DNA of 11,476 nt from an uncultured bacterium (GTDB taxonomy: Bacteria; Krumholzibacteriota; Krumholzibacteriia; LZORAL124-64-63). The notes below the pieces were generated by a model. The model made no database searches. It saw only the letters and a program-made list of their open reading frames with translations, and was not told the DNA's origin. The stretch spans positions 1-11,476 of the forward strand of contig CAINDZ010000098.1 in NCBI GenBank assembly GCA_903847545.1, given 5' to 3'. Position numbers and translations under genes: made by a program. This document shows positions 1 to 5,791 of this stretch, one piece after another (positions within the stretch are counted from its first letter, which is position 1; the number at the start of each line of letters is the position of its first letter).

Positions 1-166
1 CCGCGGCCAGGCGGGCGCGATCGACGCGCGCGCCGTGCAGCGGCAGCAGGGCCCGGCCCATGGCCGGCGCCACCGCCAGGCGCCGCTCGCCGGCGCGCAC
101 CAGCCAGGGCCCGTGCGCGTGCGGCAGCACCTCCAGGCGCGCGCCCGGTTGCAGGGGACGACGCAT
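1..166 (-). CDS. Unidentified protein, N-terminal 55 residues only (cut by window edge)
   Basis: An ATG on the minus strand at 166-164 opens a frame that reads out of the window at base 1. It lies 3 bp after the stop codon of the acyltransferase-like gene, so it is almost certainly in the same operon as the RiPP-like precursor. The visible residues begin MRRPLQPGARLEVLPHAHG and continue with a short beta-like stretch (WLVRAGERRLAV) and a helical stretch around 'APAMGRALLPLHGARVDRARL'-type residues. That layout (about 50 residues, two strands, then helices and a 'L..L.G....' step) is reminiscent of the PqqD-like recognition domains found at the N-termini of RiPP-associated peptidases, transporters and maturases. 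This is a resemblance by eye, and the catalytic part lies outside the window. No signal peptide is visible. The frame and start are fairly certain; the function is not known. Confidence 0.6.
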   Translation of the reverse strand, partial: MRRPLQPGARLEVLPHAHGPWLVRAGERRLAVAPAMGRALLPLHGARVDRARLAA

Positions 167-169
167 CGC

Positions 170-1348
170 TCAGGCGCCCAGGTGCGCGATGCCGAGCAGG
201 CACAGGCGCAGCCCGTGGAAGCGCAGCCACGCCTCACCGTGGTGGTCGCGCAGTTCGGCCAGGGTCGGGTGGCCGTGGCGCAGGATGGCCAGGTCATCGT
301 CGGCCAGCCCCTCGGCCGGGTGGAAACGGTCGACCGTCAGGTCCGCCAGGACCTCGTCCGACCACACCTCCACCTCATGGTCGAGCACCAGGCGCACGGA
401 GTCGGGGGCGCGCTGGCAGCTGGCGATGAACGTGCTGTGCGTCGCCTCCACCACCGCCAGGTCGGGCCGCCCCTCGTCCAGGTGCGCGGCGGTGAAGCAG
501 GCGCTGCTGTCGCGCAGCATGGCCCAGTACTGCCACTGTGCCGGCCATTGCATGATGACGTCGAACGCCCAGTCGAACAGCTCGCGCGTGAGCGCTTCCG
601 CATCGTCACCCAGTCGCGGGTGTAGCGAGGGCGCGTCATCCCAGGCCACGCGACCCTCGTCCCAGCGCAGCGCCACACGGTGCAGCGGACAGCCGAGGCG
701 GCAGGCCAGGCGCGCCAGCCCCGTGCGAACGAGGATCTCACGACCGGGCAGCAGGTAGCGCAGCCCGTGCTCGCGCGTGCCGGCCGCGCCGTCGTCGCCG
801 CTGTTGCCGTCCAGGTAGGCCAGCACCGGGCGCCCGTCGCGCGCGGCGGTCATCACCGCGCGCATGAAGCCCGGCTCGCCCACCGCCGCCCAGCGCAGGC
901 GGCCGTGGTGGCCCAGGTGGCGGCTGAGCGGGTCGGCCGCCGAGCGGAAGCGCGGCAGCGCGGCCCGGTTCAGCAGGAGCAGCGGCTCGAGCCCGGCCTG
1001 CAGCCACGGCTCGGCCAGCAGCTGGTACGGACCCGTGTGCAGCGACACGGTGATGCCCGTGGCCAGCTGCGGCCGCGCCGCCAGGAAATCGCGGCCCGGG
1101 GACAGGAGGTCCTTGTCCCCGGACCACAACCTGGCGAGGGCCTCCCGTTCCCGCGCCAGGATCGCGTCCTGTTCCAGCTTGACCCGCAGCAGGTCGTCGC
1201 CGCCGGCCAGGGGGAACAGCGAGCGGAAGTTCCACAGTTCCCAGGCCAGCGAGGGCCCGGGCGGCAGGGTGGTCGGCCGCCGGCCGGGTCCGCGGCTCCA
1301 CGGAGCAGCGGGCCGCGGCAGGCGGCCGGATGCGCGAGCGCGGCTCAA
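170..1348 (-). CDS. LpxL/HtrB-like acyltransferase-fold protein of a RiPP-like operon
   Basis: A 392-aa frame starting with TTG, whose TTGA overlaps the TGA stop of the precursor gene, so translation is probably coupled. Residues about 95-290 follow the pattern of lysophospholipid (LpxL/HtrB-type) acyltransferases: a beta strand into SLHTGPY (His104), a hydrophobic 'EPLLLLNR' strand, a 'GEPGFMRAVM...GRPVLAYLDG' segment where the family has its DQ/G loop (Asp170), then 'LVRTGLARLACRLGCPLHRVALRW', and the typical closing Gln/Trp-rich 'QWPAQWQYW'. In that family the catalytic dyad is HX4(D/E). Here the fifth position after His104 is Gln109, so activity may be altered or lost. About 100 further residues (295-392) form an extra C-terminal domain I do not recognise. 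There is no membrane anchor. The first 30 residues are Arg/Pro-rich and the true start could lie further in. Next to a precursor peptide, the likely job is fatty acylation or recognition of that peptide; that is inference. Confidence 0.7.
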   Translation of the reverse strand: MSRARASGRLPRPAAPWSRGPGRRPTTLPPGPSLAWELWNFRSLFPLAGGDDLLRVKLEQDAILAREREALARLWSGDKDLLSPGRDFLAARPQLATGITVSLHTGPYQLLAEPWLQAGLEPLLLLNRAALPRFRSAADPLSRHLGHHGRLRWAAVGEPGFMRAVMTAARDGRPVLAYLDGNSGDDGAAGTREHGLRYLLPGREILVRTGLARLACRLGCPLHRVALRWDEGRVAWDDAPSLHPRLGDDAEALTRELFDWAFDVIMQWPAQWQYWAMLRDSSACFTAAHLDEGRPDLAVVEATHSTFIASCQRAPDSVRLVLDHEVEVWSDEVLADLTVDRFHPAEGLADDDLAILRHGHPTLAELRDHHGEAWLRFHGLRLCLLGIAHLGA

Positions 1349-1632
1349 TTGCCGCCCAGGCCGCTGGTCGGGCCGGTGCCCCAGAAGGTGTCGCCGGGCG
1401 TCGGGTCGGACGGCAGCACCGGGTCGCTGCCCAGGATGTCGTCGGGCGGCATCTTGCAGCTGCAGCAGACCGAGGCCGTCTGCGCGCCGTCACCGCCGTC
1501 GACGGTGCTGCCGGCCAGCAGCGGGCTGAACTCCAGCCGCTGTTCCAGCTCGACCAGGTCCAGGCCGCGCAGGCTGGCGGCCAGCTCGGCGGCGGTGAAG
1601 ACGGCGTCCTTCGCTTGCTTCGCGTTGTTCAC
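1345..1632 (-). CDS. RiPP-like precursor peptide (95 aa) with a CCSC core motif
   Basis: The GTG start at 1632-1630 has a strong Shine-Dalgarno sequence (AGGGAGGG at 1645-1638, 5-nt spacer). The 95-residue product has the build of a leader-core precursor. Residues 1-40 are helical and hydrophilic, ending in LVELEQRLEFSPLLAG. Residues 41-55 are small and polar (Gly, Ser, Thr, Asp, Gln). Then come SVCCSCKMPPDD with three cysteines (56, 57, 59) and a Pro/Asp/Thr/Gly-rich tail ending in FWGTGPTSGLGGN. The Cys, Ser and Thr content of the C-terminal half would suit thioether, disulfide or acyl modification. The gene sits directly upstream of, and overlaps, the acyltransferase-like gene. I do not recognise the leader as one of the well-known lanthipeptide, lasso or thiopeptide types. 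The 'LEQRLEFSPLL' stretch also recalls the LEPR-XLL export/sorting motif of Planctomycetes, a weaker alternative. Precursor status is inferred; the gene itself is well supported by its RBS, clean start and coupling. Confidence 0.7.
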   Translation of the reverse strand: MNNAKQAKDAVFTAAELAASLRGLDLVELEQRLEFSPLLAGSTVDGGDGAQTASVCCSCKMPPDDILGSDPVLPSDPTPGDTFWGTGPTSGLGGN

Positions 1633-1637
1633 GGGTT

Positions 1638-1645
1638 CCCTCCCT
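1638..1645 (-). promoter_or_regulatory. Shine-Dalgarno of the precursor gene
   Basis: AGGGAGGG read on the minus strand, 5 nt before the GTG at 1632. It decides the start of the precursor peptide, because the frame stays open far upstream without another start carrying such a site. Confidence 0.75.
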
Positions 1646-1757
1646 GTCGGGTGACTCGGCTTCGGTGGACGCGGAGCCGAACGCAAGGAGGACACCGGCG
1701 GGCACGCCCCGGCGCAACCGGTTGACCGGCAGTCACTTGGCCGCGACCAGGGGAAGG

Positions 1758-1793
1758 AAACGAAACAACCGCCGCCAGCGACCGGCGACGGTT
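1758..1793 (-). terminator. Intrinsic terminator closing the L,D-transpeptidase operon
   Basis: On the minus strand AACCGTCGCC (1793-1784) pairs with GGCGGCGGTT (1776-1767) over 10 bp with one G-U pair and a 7-nt loop, followed by the T-rich tract GTTTCGTTT (1766-1758). It lies about 70 bp past the stop codon of the cysteine-free YkuD-like gene (1863-2654) and before the RiPP-like precursor, so the two minus-strand operons are probably transcribed separately. The rest of the 1633-1862 gap should hold the RiPP promoter; I see no convincing -35/-10 pair there. Confidence 0.7.
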
Positions 1794-1862
1794 GGGAAGG
1801 GCGTGTCAGTCGGTGGCGACAGGGCCCGTCGGGCAGCCTCGGCGCCCGCCGTCTGTCGACCG

Positions 1863-2654
1863 CTATTTGCCGCCGTGGACGATCACCAGGTCGGTGCCCG
1901 GCGGCAGCGCGCGGTAGATCTCGGAGTAGGCGTCGGGCTGCAGCGTCACGCGCACGCGCAGGGGATCGGGCGCCCCCTCGCGCAGCATGCGGATCTTCTC
2001 CTTGAAGCCCCCGGGCAGCTCGGTCGGCGGCAGCTCGCCCTTCTGCTCGGCGACACCGCCGGCCATCTCCAGCACCAGGCCCTCGGCGAAGTGGATGCGA
2101 TACAGCGACGGCACCGGGATGGCTTCCTCGGGCGTGGGCGGCACCAGCACCTCGCCGGTGGCCGTGCCGATCTCGGGGCCCACGATCTCGGTGCGCGCGC
2201 CCGGGTGCGGCGGGTCCAGCTTCGCGCCGGTCCACACGCGCTCGTGCCAGTCCTTCGCCAGGGGCGCGGCGCCGGCCCAGCGGCGCGGCGTGGCGACCTT
2301 CACCTCGGACACCTCGAACGTGCGGATGACCACGCCGCCGAGCACCAGCTGCAGCGTGCGCCCCGGCGGGTCGAGCACGAGGTAGAACGAGTCGGTGCCC
2401 GCCTCGGCCAGCCACGACTTCAGCGCGGGATTCGCGGGGTATCCGCCACCGAACATGCGCGGCGGCGCCACGGCCGACGCGTCGACTTCCTTGGCCTTGC
2501 CCTTGCCCTTGGCCTTCGACTTCGCGGGCGCGGACTTGCCGGCCGCCGGCTTGGCCGCGGGCTTCTCGGCCGCGGACGCCGTGCCGACGAGCGCCAGGCT
2601 CACTGCCGCCGTCAGGGCGACCACCAGGATCCGCGAGATGTGGGGCGTGCGCAT
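1863..2654 (-). CDS. Secreted, cysteine-free YkuD-like (L,D-transpeptidase pseudo-enzyme?) protein
   Basis: A 263-aa protein. The ATG at 2654-2652 is preferred over a GTG 9 bp upstream because GGAGG lies 8 nt before the ATG and overlaps the GTG. Residues 1-29 are a Sec signal peptide ending in an AxA-type site (GTASA-AE). Residues about 30-60 are a Lys/Ala/Pro linker (KPAAKPAAGKSAPAKSKAKG). The mature domain begins with YLVLDPPGRTLQLVLGGVVI, matching the opening strand pair of YkuD catalytic domains ('vdk..r.lyly.nG..v..y'), and ends '...LPPGTDLVIVHGGK', like the closing 'GTpV.I' strand. The catalytic HG...S/THGC segment is missing and the protein has no cysteine at all, so it cannot be a classical L,D-transpeptidase. 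It lies 19 bp after a genuine L,D-transpeptidase gene and is the last gene of the operon. A structural, peptidoglycan-binding or regulatory partner role is possible; the YkuD relationship is a by-eye inference. Confidence 0.8.
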   Translation of the reverse strand: MRTPHISRILVVALTAAVSLALVGTASAAEKPAAKPAAGKSAPAKSKAKGKGKAKEVDASAVAPPRMFGGGYPANPALKSWLAEAGTDSFYLVLDPPGRTLQLVLGGVVIRTFEVSEVKVATPRRWAGAAPLAKDWHERVWTGAKLDPPHPGARTEIVGPEIGTATGEVLVPPTPEEAIPVPSLYRIHFAEGLVLEMAGGVAEQKGELPPTELPGGFKEKIRMLREGAPDPLRVRVTLQPDAYSEIYRALPPGTDLVIVHGGK

Positions 2655-2673
2655 CGTCGTCACCTCCGCCGGC

Positions 2674-3306
2674 TCAGTAGATGTAGATGGGCGTCCCGAT
2701 GGGACATTCCTTGAACACGGTCGCCAGGTCGTTCTTGCCCAGCCGCACGCAGCCGTGCGTCACGCCGCGCCCGAGCAGGCGCTCGTACAGCGTGCCGTGG
2801 ATCATGTAGCCGTCGCCGAGGTCCATCGCGTAGGCGCCGAGCATGCCGGTCTCGATGCGGTCGGCGGGGTTGCGAGGGATCGCCTCGCCCTTCTCGATGT
2901 AATCCCAGTCCGGGCGCTTCCAGGCCGGGTCGGTGCGCTTGTTCTTGATGTGGTGGACGCCGCGCGGCGTGTCGAAGACCCACTGCCGGCCCTTGCGCTT
3001 GTCCGTCGACCGCTCCTTGAGCACGTAGCCCGAGCCGGCCGAACAGACGGCCGACAGCGTCGTGGTCGAACCCTTGCGCAGCTCGAGGCGGTTGTGCGTG
3101 CGGTCGATGACGATGTAGACCTTGGCCTCGGGCGGCTTCGTGAAGCTGGCCTCGAGCTTGAGGCGGTCGCCGGCATTGGCGCCCAGCGACAGGTCGGGGT
3201 CGACGAAGTGGTAGCCCGAGCGGTCGACCATCAGCAGGCCACCCACCGCGACCACGCCGACCACCAGGAGGACAACCCCCGAACCGACCAGGACCTTCTT
3301 GATCAT
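2674..3306 (-). CDS. Membrane-anchored L,D-transpeptidase (YkuD family), short form
   Basis: A 210-aa protein. The ATG at 3306 is preceded by AGGGAG and overlaps the TGA of the upstream gene in ATGA, so the two are translationally coupled. A Lys-Lys N-terminus and a hydrophobic helix (residues about 4-27, VLVGSGVVLLVVGVVAVGGL) anchor it in the inner membrane. The domain facing the periplasm starts at AKVYIVIDRTHNRLELRKGS (about 61-80) and has the family catalytic motif: His170 in MIHGT and Cys186 in THGCVRLG, with Arg188 in place. The enzyme should form 3-3 peptidoglycan crosslinks or attach proteins to meso-diaminopimelate. Between strand 1 and the active site lies a segment (about 85-150: 'GYVLKERSTDKRKGRQWVFDTPRG...') with many charged residues, common in short L,D-transpeptidases. 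It carries no LysM or other peptidoglycan-binding domain. Confidence 0.93.
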   Translation of the reverse strand: MIKKVLVGSGVVLLVVGVVAVGGLLMVDRSGYHFVDPDLSLGANAGDRLKLEASFTKPPEAKVYIVIDRTHNRLELRKGSTTTLSAVCSAGSGYVLKERSTDKRKGRQWVFDTPRGVHHIKNKRTDPAWKRPDWDYIEKGEAIPRNPADRIETGMLGAYAMDLGDGYMIHGTLYERLLGRGVTHGCVRLGKNDLATVFKECPIGTPIYIY

Positions 3307-4466
3307 CGCGCTCCCTGCAGGCTGCTGGCATGTGCACGCCAAACATCGGAGAAGGCGCCGCCGTTCCCGTCGCCGCCGACGATCGTCACCGGCGTCCCCA
3401 CCGAGACGCGCGAGAACAGGTCGTCGATGTCGCGATCCGACAGCGCCACGCAACCTGAAGTCCAGTTTTCATCACGGCCGCCGTTGCCGTGGATCTCGAT
3501 CAGGCGCCCGAGCCGCGCGTTGCGGGAGATGCGCCCGGCGCGCTTGGCGGCCTCGAACTCGCGGCGGTCCTCCGCGTTCGGGTAGTCCAGCATCAGCGCC
3601 TTGTAGTACTTCGTCTCGCCGCGCGAGCGCTTGGACGTGATGTGGTAGCGCCCCTCGGGCGTGGCCGAGTCGCCGGCGACGCGCTTGGGCGCCAGGCGGT
3701 TCTTGCCCAGGTCGGCGGTGTAGGTGCGCGCACGGTTGCCGTTCTGGTACAGGACGACCTCGTTGCGCTCCTTGTTCACGACAATGGCCGAGCCGCCCTT
3801 CTTCGACTGGGCGACCGTGGCGGCGACCCAGCCGCGCCACTTGGAGATGAGGCCCGCGTCGGCGAAGCGCGCGGCGCCCGGCAGTGCGCCGACGCGCGCC
3901 GCCTGCGCCTCCTGCGTGGCGCGCGAGGCGGCCTTCACCGCGGATTCGTAGTCGCCCTTCTTCATCGCCAGGCGCGCCTCTTCGGCGAGGGCGCGGGCGC
4001 GCTGCAGGCGCAGGCGCTCGTGCGGCGGGAAGGGCAGGTCGTCGGCAAGCTTGACCGCGTCGCCGACCGTCGTGGTCGACTTGTTCACGGCCACCTCGGC
4101 GGCCGCGCGCGCAGTGGCGACGCGCTGGCCGGCGGCCTGCATCACCGATGCCGCCGTTGCCGCCGTCAGCCTGTACATCGAGGTCGCCTTGCGGAAGTCG
4201 CGCCGCCAGGCGAACGCCGCCTGCTGGCGACGGTCCTCGGCGAACGAGCGCTCCACGTGCTGGCGCACGAGCGTGATCTCGTCGGGCAGCACACCCTGCG
4301 CACTGACCGTCTGCTTGACGGCCCGGTCCGCGTCGGCGCGCGCCGAGATCGGGGGATGATGCCAGCCCTGCAGCCAGGGCCACGTCCATGCGACGGCGGC
4401 GGCCATGACCGAGAAGGTCACGGCCGCCGCCACGATCAGACGCCGGGAAGGTCGGCGATGCTCCAT
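3303..4466 (-). CDS. Membrane-anchored L,D-transpeptidase with N-terminal helical domain
   Basis: A 387-aa protein. The ATG at 4466 is chosen because GGAG stands 5 nt before it; a longer frame from a GTG at 4511 has no such site. An Arg-rich start (MEHRRPSRRL) and one transmembrane helix (about 10-33) put the rest in the periplasm. Residues about 40-200 are almost entirely helical, Ala/Arg/Glu-rich, probably coiled-coil-like, and similar in style to the small lipoprotein encoded just upstream. Residues about 226-365 are a YkuD domain: strand SAIVVNKERNEVVLYQNGN, 'SATPEGRYHITSKR' substrate-side loop, and catalytic His326 (IEIHGNGG) and Cys339 (WTSGCVAL). The motif has Ser-Gly-Cys-Val-Ala-Leu rather than the more usual HGC-x-R-L, as in the ErfK/YafK-like branch. 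The last 20 residues (AFSDVWRAHASSLQGAR) extend past the fold. Predicted role: peptidoglycan crosslinking or anchoring of envelope proteins. Confidence 0.92.
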   Translation of the reverse strand: MEHRRPSRRLIVAAAVTFSVMAAAVAWTWPWLQGWHHPPISARADADRAVKQTVSAQGVLPDEITLVRQHVERSFAEDRRQQAAFAWRRDFRKATSMYRLTAATAASVMQAAGQRVATARAAAEVAVNKSTTTVGDAVKLADDLPFPPHERLRLQRARALAEEARLAMKKGDYESAVKAASRATQEAQAARVGALPGAARFADAGLISKWRGWVAATVAQSKKGGSAIVVNKERNEVVLYQNGNRARTYTADLGKNRLAPKRVAGDSATPEGRYHITSKRSRGETKYYKALMLDYPNAEDRREFEAAKRAGRISRNARLGRLIEIHGNGGRDENWTSGCVALSDRDIDDLFSRVSVGTPVTIVGGDGNGGAFSDVWRAHASSLQGAR

Positions 4467-4530
4467 CGAATCTCCAGATGTCCGTCCGAAGCGACGTCCG
4501 TGTCGCACCAAACTGCCCGGTTAGCCTTGA

Positions 4531-5142
4531 CTAGTGCTTCTTCGCCGCACGCAGGGCGATGGCGTTGTTGACGTCCGCGGCGATGGTGTTCGCAGCGTTC
4601 ATCGCAGCCTGGGCCTTGGTGTTGGCTTCCTTGAAACGGCCGGCGGCCAGGGTGCCGTCAGCATCGGCCAGGCTCTGCTCGACGCCCATCAGGTCGCTCT
4701 GCAGCATCTTGATGTCCAGCTCGGAGCCCTTGCCCACCGGGGCCTCGGCCACCAGGCGCTGGGCCTCGGTCAGGGCAGCGCGGGCAGCGGCCAGCGAGTT
4801 CTCGGCCTCGGCCTTGGCGGCAGCCTTGTTGGTCTCGGTCGTCACGACGCCGGCCTCGGCGGTCTGCTTGGCCGTCAGGGCCATCGCCTCGGCGTTCTTG
4901 AACGAACGGAAGAGGACGAACTTGCCCTTCTGGGCCTCGACCTCGGCCTTCATCGTGGCCATGGCGTTCTGAGCATCGCTCAGGGCCTGGGGGGCGTACT
5001 CGGCGGCGCCGGCGGCCTGCAGCTTGGACAGCGAAGCCTCGGCATCCTGGATCGCCAGCACGGGCTCCTTCGAGCAGCCGCCCAGCATGGCGATGACGGC
5101 GATCAGAAGCACCGGGATGGCAGCATTACGAACGAAGCGCAT
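4531..5142 (-). CDS. Small helical lipoprotein (DUF4398-like), first gene of the L,D-transpeptidase operon
   Basis: A 203-aa protein. The ATG at 5142 has AAGGAGA at 5154-5148, 5 nt away; an ATG 21 bp further upstream lacks a site. Residues 1-22 are a lipoprotein signal (MRFVRNAAIPVLLIAVIAML) with lipobox LGGC, so Cys23 should be lipidated. Ser24 and Lys25 follow, with no Asp at +2, which for a Gram-negative suggests outer-membrane sorting. The mature part is nearly all alpha helix with Ala/Glu/Lys/Gln heptad-like spacing and no other cysteines, as in DUF4398-type periplasmic proteins. It ends in a Lys-rich tail (ALRAAKKH), which is interesting because L,D-transpeptidases can join C-terminal Lys side chains of Lpp-like lipoproteins to peptidoglycan. 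The three genes behind it include two active L,D-transpeptidases, so a Braun-lipoprotein-like substrate is a reasonable guess, but it is not proven by sequence. Confidence 0.9.
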   Translation of the reverse strand: MRFVRNAAIPVLLIAVIAMLGGCSKEPVLAIQDAEASLSKLQAAGAAEYAPQALSDAQNAMATMKAEVEAQKGKFVLFRSFKNAEAMALTAKQTAEAGVVTTETNKAAAKAEAENSLAAARAALTEAQRLVAEAPVGKGSELDIKMLQSDLMGVEQSLADADGTLAAGRFKEANTKAQAAMNAANTIAADVNNAIALRAAKKH

Positions 5143-5224
5143 TGTCGTCTCCTTCTTTTCCACGCGTCTTGCGGCGGGAGATCATCCTCCCGTCGCCCAC
5201 TCACGGTCGCGCCCCCGTCCACGC

Positions 5225-5250
5225 TTACCCCGGCATTGCTGTCAGGGTAA
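5225..5250. repeat. Inverted repeat upstream of the lipoprotein gene
   Basis: TTACCC (5225-5230) and GGGTAA (5245-5250) form a perfect 6-bp inverted repeat with a 14-nt spacer, about 85-105 bp before the lipoprotein start. It lies just downstream of the weak promoter candidate at 5269-5296, so it could be an operator or a leader hairpin. Confidence 0.35.
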
Positions 5251-5268
5251 CCATGGCGCGGTGCGCCC

Positions 5269-5296
5269 GTTACACCTAGAACCGGCGAAACCTCAA
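5269..5296 (-). promoter_or_regulatory. Possible sigma70-type promoter of the lipoprotein/L,D-transpeptidase operon
   Basis: On the minus strand TTGAGG (5296-5291) is followed after 16 nt by TGTAAC (5274-5269). Each box matches 4 of 6 consensus bases. It would give a leader of about 120 nt before the ATG at 5142. The site is weak. The better-looking promoter at 5584-5611 could serve the same operon with a leader of about 430 nt. Confidence 0.3.
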
Positions 5297-5462
5297 TGCC
5301 CGCCGGCCTTGTGATCTGGACCCTCGGACGCCCGCGGCGCCTCCGTGAGGGAGCGGTATCCGCGTCGTCAGCCTGCTGCTGGACGTCGGCCACGTCAACG
5401 ACGCGCCGACGAGGGCCCCGTGAACCGTCCGAAAATCGATCTGAGCGTTAGGATTCAGTTCC

Positions 5463-5485
5463 GGCCGGTCAACTGTGGCCGGTCA
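5463..5485. repeat. Short direct repeat GGCCGGTCA x2
   Basis: GGCCGGTCA occurs at 5463-5471 and again at 5477-5485, 14 bp apart (start to start), in the non-coding stretch between the lipoprotein gene and the DUF2797 gene. Such spacing could suit a binding site for a regulator, but nothing else supports that. Confidence 0.35.
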
Positions 5486-5501
5486 TCGGTTTCCGGACAT
5501 T

Positions 5502-5581
5502 GGCGCCACCCGCAGCAGGCGAGCGCCCGTGCAACGCACCCGGGTTACACACCCGGGCCCTCGCACGTTTTTGCTGGCGCC
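5502..5581 (-). ncRNA. Candidate structured RNA: three nested inverted repeats
   Basis: Four pairs of complementary arms are nested over 80 nt: GGCGCC (5502-5507) with GGCGCC (5576-5581), AGCA (5514-5517) with TGCT (5572-5575), CGTGC (5528-5532) with GCACG (5563-5567), and CCCGGGT (5539-5545) with ACCCGGG (5551-5557) around a 5-nt loop TACAC. The region begins right after a strong minus-strand -10 box, so an RNA from that promoter would start inside the outer arm. On the plus strand the inner stem is followed by TTTTT, so it would look like a terminator, but there is no plus-strand gene before it. It matches no riboswitch or tRNA pattern I know. It may be a small RNA, or a leader structure of the lipoprotein operon 360 nt downstream. 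The remaining bases 5143-5468 hold no convincing gene. Confidence 0.4.
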
Positions 5582-5583
5582 CC

Positions 5584-5611
5584 ATAATATGAACGCTGGA
5601 CCGGTAGACAA
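5584..5611 (-). promoter_or_regulatory. Strong-looking minus-strand sigma70 promoter with A-tract
   Basis: On the minus strand TTGTCT (5611-5606) is followed after 16 nt by TATTAT (5589-5584), a 5 of 6 match to the -10 consensus. Immediately upstream is an AT-rich run with seven A (5622-5616 region on that strand) that could act as an UP element. It stands out in otherwise GC-rich DNA. There is no coding frame at the expected start near 5577; the next minus-strand gene begins at 5142. Confidence 0.55.
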
Positions 5612-5714
5612 GATATTTTTTTGATTGCCGGGTGCCAATCGGGGAGTTCGGGGGAGGCCCCGGCCGGGGGTCAGGCGCCGGCCTGGCGGCCCGCCGATGT
5701 CGCTCTACGCGCCG

Positions 5715-5743
5715 AAAAACGCCGAAAAACGCCCCCGGAGGCG
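5715..5743 (-). terminator. Intrinsic terminator after the DUF2797 gene
   Basis: On the minus strand the 14-nt CGCCTCCGGGGGCG (5743-5730) folds into a 5-bp stem (one G-U) with a 4-nt loop and is followed by TTTTT (5729-5725), then CGGCG and a second TTTTT (5719-5715). It lies about 50 bp beyond the stop codon at 5792. The tail comes from a tandem 10-bp repeat (GCCGAAAAAC twice, 5711-5730, plus strand). The stem is short, so strength is uncertain. Confidence 0.5.
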
Positions 5744-5791
5744 AAATCGGGCCGTTCGACGGGGTTTTCCAACCGGCCCGGCGGGGGGTGG

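Noticed and set aside
2655..2663. GTG at 2663 as start of the cysteine-free YkuD-like gene
   Set aside because: The Shine-Dalgarno GGAGG overlaps this GTG and is properly spaced (8 nt) to the ATG at 2654.
5528..5572. Plus-strand intrinsic terminator (CGTGC...GCACG stem, then TTTTT)
   Set aside because: No plus-strand gene or promoter precedes it. The longer nested pairing together with the minus-strand promoter fits better as a structured minus-strand RNA. Left open as an alternative.
5502..5581. tRNA or known riboswitch (c-di-GMP GEMM-like) in the nested hairpin
   Set aside because: There is no T-loop, acceptor or D-arm pattern, and the GGCAAACC/GGGTTGCC signature of GEMM is absent.
5345..5587. 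An 80-codon plus-strand frame between the lipoprotein and DUF2797 genes
   Set aside because: It has no RBS, its product is Arg/Pro-rich without any domain, and it runs through the nested hairpin.
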